This document shows positions 1-5,251 of a stretch of DNA of 5,251 nucleotides, one piece after another. The first letter of the stretch is position 1. The number at the start of each line of letters is the position of its first letter. The notes below the pieces were generated by a model. That model searched no databases. It saw nothing but the letters and a program-made list of their open reading frames with translations, and had not been told where the DNA came from. Position numbers and translations under genes: made by a program. Location: NCBI GenBank assembly GCA_005788585.1, contig SYBY01000274.1, forward strand, positions 1 through 5,251. The letters run 5' to 3'. The stretch comes from Actinomycetota bacterium (GTDB lineage Bacteria; Actinomycetota; Thermoleophilia; Solirubrobacterales; Solirubrobacteraceae).

Positions 1-17
1 GGAAGTCCCCAGACAGC

Positions 18-1187
18 ATGAGTGCAACGAACGGCTCGGGCCGCTACCAGCACGACAAGGTCCGCGTCGCGATCATCGGCGTCGGCAACTGCGCGAACGC
101 GTTCGTGCAGGGCGTCTACCACTACCAGGACGCCGACCCCAGCGAGGCCGTTCCCGGCCTCATGCACGTCGATCTCGGCGGCTACCACGTCAAGGACATC
201 GAGTTCACGGCGGCCTTCGACATCAACAAGACGAAGGTCGGCAAGGACCTGTCCCAGGCGATCTGGGCCGACCCGAACGACACGATCAAGTTCACCGATC
301 GCGTCCCGAAGGAGATCGGCGCGAAGGTCTACCGGGGCATGACGCACGACGGCCTCGGCAAGTACCTCAAGGAGAAGGTCACGAAGGCGCCGGGCGAGAC
401 CGACGACATCGTGCAGATCCTCAAGGACACGAAGACCGACGTCGTCGTCTCCTACCTGCCGGTCGGTTCTGAAGAGGCGACCAAGTGGTACGTCGAGAAG
501 GTCATCGAGGCCGGCTGTGGCTTCGTGAACTGCATCCCGGTGTTCATCGCCTCGAGCGACTACTGGGACAAGCGCTTCAAGAAGGCCAAGCTCCCGATCG
601 TCGGCGACGACCTCAAGTCGCAGGTCGGCGCCACGATCGTCCACCGCCAGCTGGCGCGCCTGTTCCACGACCGCGGCGTCGAGCTGCAGCGCACGTCGCA
701 GCTGAACGTCGGCGGCACCATGGACTTCTACAACATGCTCGAGCGCGAGCGCCTGGAGTCCAAGAAGATCTCGAAGACGAACGCGGTCACGTCGGTCGCG
801 GGCCTCGAGATGGAAGAGAAGAACGTCCACGTCGGCCCGTCGGACTACGTGCCGTGGCTCACCGACCGCAAGTGGGCGCACATCCGCCTCGAGGGCAAGG
901 CCTTCGGCGGCGTGCCGCTCATGGCCGAGCTCAAGCTCGAGGTGTGGGACTCGCCGAACTCGGCGGGCATCGTCACCGACGCTGTGCGCTGCTGCAAGCT
1001 CGCGCTGAACAACGGCATCGGCGGCCAGATCGACGGCCCGTCGTCGTACCTCATGAAGTCGCCGAAGAACCAGCGCCCCGATGACCTGGCCCGCCAGGAC
1101 ACGGACAAGTTCATCGCGAAGAACAAGAAGGACGACACGATCGCGAAGGTCGTCAAGAAGGCGGCGAAGACGAAGGCAAAGGCCTAG
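18..1187 (+). CDS. ino1: Inositol-3-phosphate synthase (myo-inositol-1-phosphate synthase)
   Basis: Cytosolic NAD-dependent enzyme that cyclises D-glucose 6-phosphate to 1D-myo-inositol 3-phosphate, the first committed step to inositol, phosphatidylinositol and, in many actinobacteria, mycothiol. The 389-residue product starts its Rossmann fold with a glycine-rich NAD loop, [12 protein letters not shown] (residues 21-32), and has an acidic strand end, AAFDIN (D68). The family signature [15 protein letters not shown] lies at 196-210. [11 protein letters not shown] at 230-240 runs directly into a lysine-rich segment, [11 protein letters not shown] (244-254), in the part of the family that holds active-site lysines. 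Similarity to mycobacterial Ino1 (about 367 residues) runs nearly end to end. The extra length is mostly a Lys/Ala-rich C-terminal tail (about 360-389). The ATG at 18 is the natural start, leaving a short N-terminal extension before the first strand. GGAAG at 1-5 is a weak, rather distant ribosome binding site. The promoter lies outside the window. The gene is monocistronic on its 3' side, facing a convergent gene. Confidence 0.96.
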   Translation: MSATNGSGRYQHDKVRVAIIGVGNCANAFVQGVYHYQDADPSEAVPGLMHVDLGGYHVKDIEFTAAFDINKTKVGKDLSQAIWADPNDTIKFTDRVPKEIGAKVYRGMTHDGLGKYLKEKVTKAPGETDDIVQILKDTKTDVVVSYLPVGSEEATKWYVEKVIEAGCGFVNCIPVFIASSDYWDKRFKKAKLPIVGDDLKSQVGATIVHRQLARLFHDRGVELQRTSQLNVGGTMDFYNMLERERLESKKISKTNAVTSVAGLEMEEKNVHVGPSDYVPWLTDRKWAHIRLEGKAFGGVPLMAELKLEVWDSPNSAGIVTDAVRCCKLALNNGIGGQIDGPSSYLMKSPKNQRPDDLARQDTDKFIAKNKKDDTIAKVVKKAAKTKAKA

Positions 1188-1194
1188 CGGCCTT
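1179..1194 (+). terminator. Hairpin overlapping the ino1 stop codon
   Basis: AAGGCC (1179-1184) pairs perfectly with GGCCTT (1189-1194) around a four-base loop, TAGC, that contains the TAG stop. The downstream sequence is only moderately T-rich (CACCTTCGCTTCGCTT) with no true U-tract. It may be a weak first-stage terminator or a 3'-end stabilising structure. A chance inverted repeat is possible in DNA this GC-rich. Confidence 0.35.
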
Positions 1195-1210
1195 CACCTT
1201 CGCTTCGCTT

Positions 1211-1238
1211 GGGAGAACTCGCTAGCGCTCCTTCTCCC
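1211..1238. repeat. Inverted repeat between convergent genes
   Basis: GGGAGAA (1211-1217) is the exact reverse complement of TTCTCCC (1232-1238), giving a 7-bp stem around a 14-base loop that contains the palindrome CGCTAGCG. It is preceded by the short direct repeat CTTCGCTTCGCTT. It lies between ino1 and the convergent acetyltransferase gene and does not code. It could be a second terminator hairpin or a copy of a dispersed intergenic repeat; the window alone cannot tell which. Confidence 0.45.
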
Positions 1239-1253
1239 GGCACCGTGATTGTT

Positions 1254-1279
1254 CGACGGCCCGCTTCGGCGGGCCGTCG
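1254..1279. terminator. Probable bidirectional terminator, 11-bp stem with TTCG loop
   Basis: Positions 1254-1264 (CGACGGCCCGC) pair perfectly with 1269-1279 (GCGGGCCGTCG) around the loop TTCG. The closing C-G pair makes a cUUCGg tetraloop, an unusually stable RNA loop, when read on the plus strand. The hairpin ends 6 bases before the acetyltransferase stop codon and lies between two converging genes, so it can end transcripts from both sides. The plus-strand tail (TCGTCGTTCTC) has scattered Ts but no clean U-tract, which is common for terminators in high-GC actinobacteria. Confidence 0.75.
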
Positions 1280-1285
1280 TCGTTC

Positions 1286-1744
1286 TCAGAGCTCGCGCTC
1301 GTAGACGTACATGATCGGCCCGTCCGGGCCCTCCCGGTTGGTGAAGCCCATCCGCTCGTAGAGCGCCCGGGCCGCGGTGTCGTCCTCGCTCGTGCCCAGG
1401 TGGATGTAGTCGCCGCCCCGCGCGCGGACGGTCGCCAGGACCTCGTCCATCAGCGCCCGGCCGATCCCCTGCCCGCGTAGCGGCGGGACCACGTACAGCT
1501 CGGCCAGGTAGCACTCCTGGCCGGCGCTCCACAGCGACGGCTGGAAGCGCAGGACGGCCAGCCCGTCCGGGCCGTCGCCCGCGAGCAGGACCACCGTGCT
1601 GCCCGCGGCGAGCAGTTCGCCGACCCGGGCCGCCAGCGCGGCCGGTCCCGGCGTGACGTCTTCGTACTCGGTGTTGAAGTCGTGCAGCAGCCGGCCGACG
1701 TCGGCGCAGTCCGCCGGCCCGGCCTCGCGAATCGTGACGCTCAT
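1286..1744 (-). CDS. GNAT-family N-acetyltransferase
   Basis: A 152-residue single-domain acetyltransferase, normal length for the Gcn5-related family, which transfers acetyl from acetyl-CoA to an amine. The substrate cannot be inferred. The N-terminus MSVTIREAGPAD is the usual first strand and turn (TIRxAxxxD). The central strand, YLAELYVVPPLRGQGIGRAL (79-98), holds motif A; its pyrophosphate-binding loop is RGQGIG (90-95). Motif B is ARALYERMGF (125-134), with the tyrosine (Y129) often found near the active site. The ATG at 1744-1742 was chosen because the fold begins right after it; an upstream in-frame extension to 1840 would run into the divergent permease gene and adds no family sequence. 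No strong Shine-Dalgarno sequence is visible. The gene converges with ino1, is divergent from the permease, and is not in an operon here. Confidence 0.9.
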   Translation of the reverse strand: MSVTIREAGPADCADVGRLLHDFNTEYEDVTPGPAALAARVGELLAAGSTVVLLAGDGPDGLAVLRFQPSLWSAGQECYLAELYVVPPLRGQGIGRALMDEVLATVRARGGDYIHLGTSEDDTAARALYERMGFTNREGPDGPIMYVYEREL

Positions 1745-1802
1745 GACCGTGCAGTCTGCGGCAGGACTCAACCCGTTACGCCCAGATGCCGACGTCGCGG
1801 AC
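1745..1802. promoter_or_regulatory. Divergent intergenic region (acetyltransferase / permease)
   Basis: These 58 bases separate the acetyltransferase start (read leftward) from the preferred permease start (read rightward), so by position they should hold or border promoters for both. I found no TANNNT -10 element on either strand, no convincing -35/-10 pair and no strong ribosome binding site. The only role assigned here is positional. If the permease starts at the in-frame ATG at 1743 instead, the two genes overlap head to head and this gap vanishes. Confidence 0.4.
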
Positions 1803-3227
1803 ATGAGCGATCTCGACGCCGTCCTCAAGCAGGCGGACACGGACCGTCAGCGCCTCGACAGCGGCGCCATCGGTCCGTTCGGCCTGACCGCACTGGGCAT
1901 CGCCGCCGTCGTCGGCGCGGGGATCTTCGTCACCACGGGCGTCGCCGCCAGCCAGTACGCGGGCCCCGCCGTGGTCATCAGCTTCGTGATCGCCGGATTC
2001 GCCGCGGCCGCCACCTCGCTCTGCTACGCCGAGATGGCCGCGATGATCCCCGCGGCGGGCGGCACCTACTCCTACGCGTACGCGACCTTCGGCATGTTCC
2101 TCGCGTGGGTCATCGGGTGGGACCTCCTGCTCGAGTACCTGTTCGGCGCGAGCACGATCGCGGTCGGGTGGTCGGGGTACTTCGTCAGCGCCCTCGACAG
2201 CGCGGGGATCAGCCTCCCGCAGGACCTCACAGCCGCGCCGTTCGGCGACGACGCGGGCATCGTCAACCTGCCGGCAGTGGGCATCGTCCTCGCCGTCTGC
2301 GGGCTGCTGGCCTTCGGGACGCGGGAGTCGGCGCGCGCGAACACGGTGATCGTCTCGCTGAAGATCGGCATCCTCGTGCTCTTCATCGCCGTCGGCGCCT
2401 GGTACATCAAGGACGCGAACTGGGACCCGTTCCTCCCGGCCAACCAGGGCGGCTTCGGCGAGTTCGGCTGGAGCGGCGTGCTGCGCGCAGCCGGCGTCGT
2501 GTTCTTCGCGTACATCGGCTTCGACGCGGTCTCGACCGCCGCCGCGGAGGTGCGCGACCCGAAGCGCACCGTCCCGATCGGGCTGCTCGCGACGGTCATC
2601 GTCTCGACCACGCTCTACGTCGCGATCGCGGGCGTCATGACGGGCATGGCGAGCTACAAGGTCCTCGACGTCGCCGACCCGCTGAGCGCCGCGGTGCGGG
2701 CGGCCGGGCCCTCGCTGGACTGGCTGGAGGCGATGCTGTCGATCGCCGCCGTCGTCGGCCTCGCCGCCACCGCGATGGTCATCTTCTACGGCCAGACGCG
2801 CATCCTCATGCGCATGGCCTCCGACGGCCTGCTGCCCGACTGGATGGGGAAGGTCAGCGGCAAGCACCAGACGCCGATCGGCGCCACGGCCGTCTGCGCG
2901 GCGGGCGGCGCGCTCTGCGCGGGGCTGCTGCCGATCACGGCGCTGGCCGACCTCGTCTCGATCGGCACCCTCTTCGCGTTCATCATCGTCTGCAGCGCGG
3001 TGCTCGTCCTGCGGCGCAAGCGGCCGGACCTGGAGCGACCGTTCCGGGTGCCCGCGCTCCCGCTGGTCGCGGGCATCGGCATCGCCGCGGCGCTTGGCCT
3101 CATCGCGACGCTGCCGGTGACGACGTGGATCCGGCTCATCGTCTGGCTGCTCATCGGCATGGTCATCTACCTGAGCTGGGGGCGCGCGCACAGCCGGGCA
3201 CGGATGGCGTCGCTCGGGGACGGCTGA
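1803..3227 (+). CDS. APC-superfamily amino acid permease (cationic amino acid transporter type)
   Basis: Inner-membrane secondary transporter, 474 residues, with about 12 hydrophobic helices as expected for the amino acid-polyamine-organocation superfamily. Helix 1 (about 23-46) carries the GAGIFV motif (39-43 region), the unwound substrate-binding segment, after the family-typical lead-in LDSGAIGPFGLTALGI. Further landmarks are CYAEMAAMIPAAGGTYSYAY (74-93), the WVIGWDLLLEY helix (102-112), FFAYIGFDAVSTAAAEVRDP (234-253) and FYGQTRILMRMASDGLLPDW (328-347). RRKRPDLERPFRVP (404-417) comes before the last two helices. This set matches the cationic amino acid transporter/YfnA-like branch. Import of a neutral or cationic amino acid by proton symport is the family expectation; the actual substrate is not visible. 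ATG 1803 is preferred because it gives the family-length N-terminus; ATG 1743 is in frame and would add 20 residues. It may be co-transcribed with the next gene, 23 bases downstream. Confidence 0.93.
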   Translation: MSDLDAVLKQADTDRQRLDSGAIGPFGLTALGIAAVVGAGIFVTTGVAASQYAGPAVVISFVIAGFAAAATSLCYAEMAAMIPAAGGTYSYAYATFGMFLAWVIGWDLLLEYLFGASTIAVGWSGYFVSALDSAGISLPQDLTAAPFGDDAGIVNLPAVGIVLAVCGLLAFGTRESARANTVIVSLKIGILVLFIAVGAWYIKDANWDPFLPANQGGFGEFGWSGVLRAAGVVFFAYIGFDAVSTAAAEVRDPKRTVPIGLLATVIVSTTLYVAIAGVMTGMASYKVLDVADPLSAAVRAAGPSLDWLEAMLSIAAVVGLAATAMVIFYGQTRILMRMASDGLLPDWMGKVSGKHQTPIGATAVCAAGGALCAGLLPITALADLVSIGTLFAFIIVCSAVLVLRRKRPDLERPFRVPALPLVAGIGIAAALGLIATLPVTTWIRLIVWLLIGMVIYLSWGRAHSRARMASLGDG

Positions 3228-3237
3228 CGCGGGGGCA

Positions 3238-3243
3238 TATCCT
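3238..3243 (+). promoter_or_regulatory. Candidate -10 element for a leaderless transcript of the GT-PHP gene
   Basis: TATCCT fits the actinobacterial TANNNT -10 consensus and is followed by exactly seven bases (CCGGGGC) before the GTG at 3251. That is the spacing at which transcription would begin on the start codon itself. No convincing -35 hexamer is visible. There is no well-placed Shine-Dalgarno sequence; the nearby GGGG at 3246-3249 is too close to the GTG to serve. It would let the gene be expressed independently of the permease upstream. Confidence 0.45.
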
Positions 3244-3250
3244 CCGGGGC

Positions 3251-5158
3251 GTGACCGCGCCGCTGGCCATCGCCCACGTCACCCCGTACGCGTGGGAGGA
3301 CACCGACCATCCGGTGAACCGCCACGTCGCCGCCGTGACGGACGAGCTCGCCGCGCGCGGGCATCGCGTCCTCGTCGTCGCCCCGACCCGCGACGGCGCC
3401 CGGGTGCGCGCCGACCGCAAGCTCGTGCGCACCGACACGGCCGCGCTCCTGCCCGCTCCGGGCGACGCACCCCGCGCCATTGCGATCGGCGAGCTGCTTC
3501 CCGAGGTCAGCGCGGGACGCCGCCGCGCCGCGGTGCCCGTCGACATCACGCGCGCGATCGAGCAGCTCAACGACCAGCTCGCGCTTGACGTCTGCCACGT
3601 CCACGAGCCGTTCGCGCCGTCGGTGTCCTCCGCCGCCCTACGCCATTCGCGCGCCCTGAACGCCGGGACGTTCCACGCCCCCAGCGAGCGGCTGGTCTCC
3701 ACCCAGCTGGCGCGCCGCGTGGTCGAGCTCATCTTCGGCCGGCTCGACGCACGGCTCGCCGGATACGAGGCGACCGCGCGGCTCATGGACCGGTTCTTCC
3801 CCGCGTCCTACCAGGTGCTCAACCCCGGGACCGTGGTCCCGCCGCCCGGCCCGACGCGGATCGGCCCGGTGCGGATCGTCTTCGTCGACCGGGAGGAGCG
3901 CGCCGCGCTGCGCGCGTTCATCCGCGGACTGCGGCGGCTCGATCCGGAGAGCAGCTGGGAAGCAACCGTCGTCAGCGCCCGCGGCCTGTCCTCGTCGACG
4001 CCGCTGCGCGCCGACCTGAAGGCGAAGGTCCGCGTCGTCACCCCCGACGACGGGGGAACAGCGGCCGCGGTGCGCGACGCGGACGTGGTCGTGTGCGCGT
4101 CCGAGGGCGCGCGGCCCGCGCCCGACGTCGTCCTCGCCGCCCTGGGCGCCGGCGCGATCCCGCTGGCCGCGGAGATCCCGGTGTACGAGGAGGTGCTCGC
4201 GCAGGGAGAGCGCGGCCTGCTCTTCACGCCCCGCGAGCCCGACCTCCTCGCCGCGCAGCTCGATCGCCTCATCGGCGACAGCGCGCTGCGCAACCGGCTG
4301 CGGGCCGCCGCCGACCCGCTGCGCGCCGACGTCCTGCCCTTCGCGAAGGTCACAGACCGCCTGGAGGCCGTCTACGAGGAGCTCATCAGCCGCCGCCACG
4401 GCGACCGGACGAACCCCGCGGCGCGCAAGCGGGTGCGGGAGCGCCCGCGCATCGACGTCGACCTGCACATGCACACCGACCACTCGGGCGACTGCGCCAC
4501 GCCGGTCGAGGTGCTGCTGGCGACCGCGCGCGACCAGGGCATCGGCGCGATCGCGGTCACCGACCACAACGAGGTCTCCGGCGCATTCGATGCCGCCGCG
4601 AAGGCGAAGGACTACGGCGTGAAGGTCATCGTCGCCGAGGAGGTCAAGACCAAGGACCAGGGCGAGGTCATCGGCCTGTTCCTCACCGAGAAGATCCCGC
4701 GCGGCATGACGCTGCAGGAGACGATCGCCGAGATCAAGCGCCAGGGCGGCCTGGTCTACGTGCCGCATCCGTTCGACCGCATGCACGCCGTGCCCGACTA
4801 CGAGCACCTGCTCGACGTCGTCGACGACATCGACCTCATCGAGGTCTACAACCCGCGGGTCGCGATCGGCGCGTTCAACGAAGAGGCCCAGCGCTTCGCC
4901 GAGAAGTACCGCATCCCCGCGGCGGCCGGGAGCGACAGCCACGTCGCGGCCGGGCTCGGCACCGTGCGCAACCGCATGCCCGACTTCGACGGCCCCGAGG
5001 AGTTCCTCGCAGCCCTGAGCTACAACGAGATCACGACGAAGCCCGGCACGCTGCTGTACGTCCAGGCGCTGAAGTTCCTGGAGACCAAGGCGACACCCCC
5101 GGCCGCGCGGCGCGCGCGCAAGGCCCGCCGGGTGAAGCGGGCGACACGCAACGGCTGA
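3251..5158 (+). CDS. GT4-like glycosyltransferase domain fused to a PHP phosphoesterase domain
   Basis: A 635-residue two-domain protein. Residues 1 to about 380 have the GT-B fold pattern of family GT4, closest in feel to phosphatidylinositol mannosyltransferases: IAHVTPYAW (7-15), NRHVAAVTDELAARGHRVLV, DVCHVHEPFAPS (113-124), a second Rossmann half starting VRIVFVDREE, and a C-terminal GAGAIPLAAEIPVYEEVL stretch. Key donor-site residues look lost: no EX7E spacing around CASEGARPAPDVVLAALGAG (282-301), no lysine after FVDREER (211-217), and no Gly-Gly loop near residues 17-24. A basic linker (about 383-401) leads to a PHP domain with all expected metal ligands: DLHMHTDHS (404-412), TDHNEV (437-442), AEE (462-464), HPF (506-508), EVYN (531-534) and GSDSH (560-564). 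It ends with a PHP-associated segment and an Arg/Lys-rich tail (613-635). The PHP half is probably a metal-dependent phosphoesterase; the substrate is unknown. GTG 3251 is chosen from the start of the first strand and the -10 spacing. Soluble: no signal peptide or membrane helix. Confidence 0.88.
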   Translation: MTAPLAIAHVTPYAWEDTDHPVNRHVAAVTDELAARGHRVLVVAPTRDGARVRADRKLVRTDTAALLPAPGDAPRAIAIGELLPEVSAGRRRAAVPVDITRAIEQLNDQLALDVCHVHEPFAPSVSSAALRHSRALNAGTFHAPSERLVSTQLARRVVELIFGRLDARLAGYEATARLMDRFFPASYQVLNPGTVVPPPGPTRIGPVRIVFVDREERAALRAFIRGLRRLDPESSWEATVVSARGLSSSTPLRADLKAKVRVVTPDDGGTAAAVRDADVVVCASEGARPAPDVVLAALGAGAIPLAAEIPVYEEVLAQGERGLLFTPREPDLLAAQLDRLIGDSALRNRLRAAADPLRADVLPFAKVTDRLEAVYEELISRRHGDRTNPAARKRVRERPRIDVDLHMHTDHSGDCATPVEVLLATARDQGIGAIAVTDHNEVSGAFDAAAKAKDYGVKVIVAEEVKTKDQGEVIGLFLTEKIPRGMTLQETIAEIKRQGGLVYVPHPFDRMHAVPDYEHLLDVVDDIDLIEVYNPRVAIGAFNEEAQRFAEKYRIPAAAGSDSHVAAGLGTVRNRMPDFDGPEEFLAALSYNEITTKPGTLLYVQALKFLETKATPPAARRARKARRVKRATRNG

Positions 5159-5251
5159 TGCACCGGCAGGAGGAACACCCGCCTCCGTCAAACCCCGAGT
5201 CCGTGCGGATCACGGACGACGAGATTCGGGAGAAGTACCTCGAGCGCGCGA
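5158..5251 (+). CDS. Start of an unrecognised gene, cut by the window end
   Basis: The ATG at 5158-5160 shares its A with the TGA stop of the fusion gene (TGATG), the usual sign of translational coupling in an operon. Thirty-one codons are open to the window edge. The product begins with a Pro/Glu-rich stretch (MHRQEEHPPPSNPES) and then a charged, probably helical segment, VRITDDEIREKYLERA. I do not recognise the family from so little sequence. The strong Shine-Dalgarno-like AGGAGGA at 5168-5174 lies inside the frame and has no start codon at a suitable distance. The in-frame GTG at 5203 is an alternative start that would drop the Pro-rich lead. The window neither proves nor excludes a real gene here. 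Confidence 0.55.
   Translation, partial: MHRQEEHPPPSNPESVRITDDEIREKYLERA

Noticed and set aside
485..1084. Alternative-frame ORF inside ino1
   Set aside because: Arg-rich shadow translation of a strongly conserved gene in another frame.
1221..1226. GCTAGC palindrome as an operator
   Set aside because: A six-base palindrome between convergent genes is not placed to control initiation and is better read as the loop of the inverted repeat.
1745..1840. N-terminal extension of the acetyltransferase to the minus-strand ATG at 1840
   Set aside because: The extra 32 residues overlap the permease start and do not resemble GNAT sequence, while MSVTIREAGPAD is a typical family N-terminus.
1776..3191. 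Long open frame antisense to the permease (471 codons)
   Set aside because: Composition is Arg/Asp/Gly/Ala-rich and low in hydrophobic residues, as expected from the reverse strand of a high-GC gene. The plus strand encodes a clear permease.
1682..3250. Upstream extension of the GT-PHP frame through the permease region
   Set aside because: The frame is open only because of high GC. The translation there is Arg/Pro/Gly-rich junk overlapping the real permease, and the GT fold starts right after GTG 3251.
3585..3590. TTGACG resembling a -35 box
   Set aside because: It lies inside the GT coding region, with no matching -10 at suitable spacing and no start nearby that would use it.
3638..5191. 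Long open frame antisense to the GT-PHP gene (517 codons)
   Set aside because: No recognisable domain and skewed composition. The opposite strand carries clear GT-B and PHP motifs. It is an artefact of few stop codons in GC-rich DNA.

Overview
The window is GC-rich, densely coding DNA with strong G/C preference at third codon positions. It looks like a free-living, high-GC actinobacterium. The actinobacterial-type inositol-3-phosphate synthase and a possible leaderless TANNNT promoter fit that. The overall style suggests the Thermoleophilia/Solirubrobacterales side of the phylum, but that placement is an impression, not proven from this sequence.

Layout: (1) 18-1187 (+) is a complete inositol-3-phosphate synthase gene (ino1). 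(2) 1179-1285 is a short convergent gap carrying three successive inverted repeats. The last has an 11-bp perfect stem closed by a TTCG loop and probably serves as a terminator for both converging genes. (3) 1286-1744 (-) is a small GNAT-family N-acetyltransferase. (4) 1745-1802 is a 58-bp divergent gap. (5) 1803-3227 (+) is a 12-helix APC-superfamily amino acid permease of the cationic amino acid transporter type. (6) 3251-5158 (+) is a 635-residue two-domain protein: an N-terminal GT-B/GT4-like (PimA-like) glycosyltransferase fold joined to a C-terminal PHP metallophosphoesterase domain. (7) 5158 to the window end (+) is the start of an unrecognised gene whose ATG overlaps the fusion gene's stop.

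The fusion protein is the most unusual item. Its PHP half keeps every expected metal-ligand motif. Its glycosyltransferase half keeps the fold landmarks but appears to have lost the EX7E motif, the donor-site lysine and the N-terminal glycine-rich loop. It may therefore be a phosphoesterase carrying a non-catalytic or altered sugar-nucleotide-binding module.

The genes do not form one obvious pathway. Ino1 supplies inositol phosphate for phosphatidylinositol and related lipids or thiols, and the GT half most resembles phosphatidylinositol mannosyltransferases, so a loose inositol/glycolipid theme is possible but unproven. The acetyltransferase and permease look like independent housekeeping or accessory functions. 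No mobile elements, tRNA or rRNA genes, or CRISPR arrays were seen.
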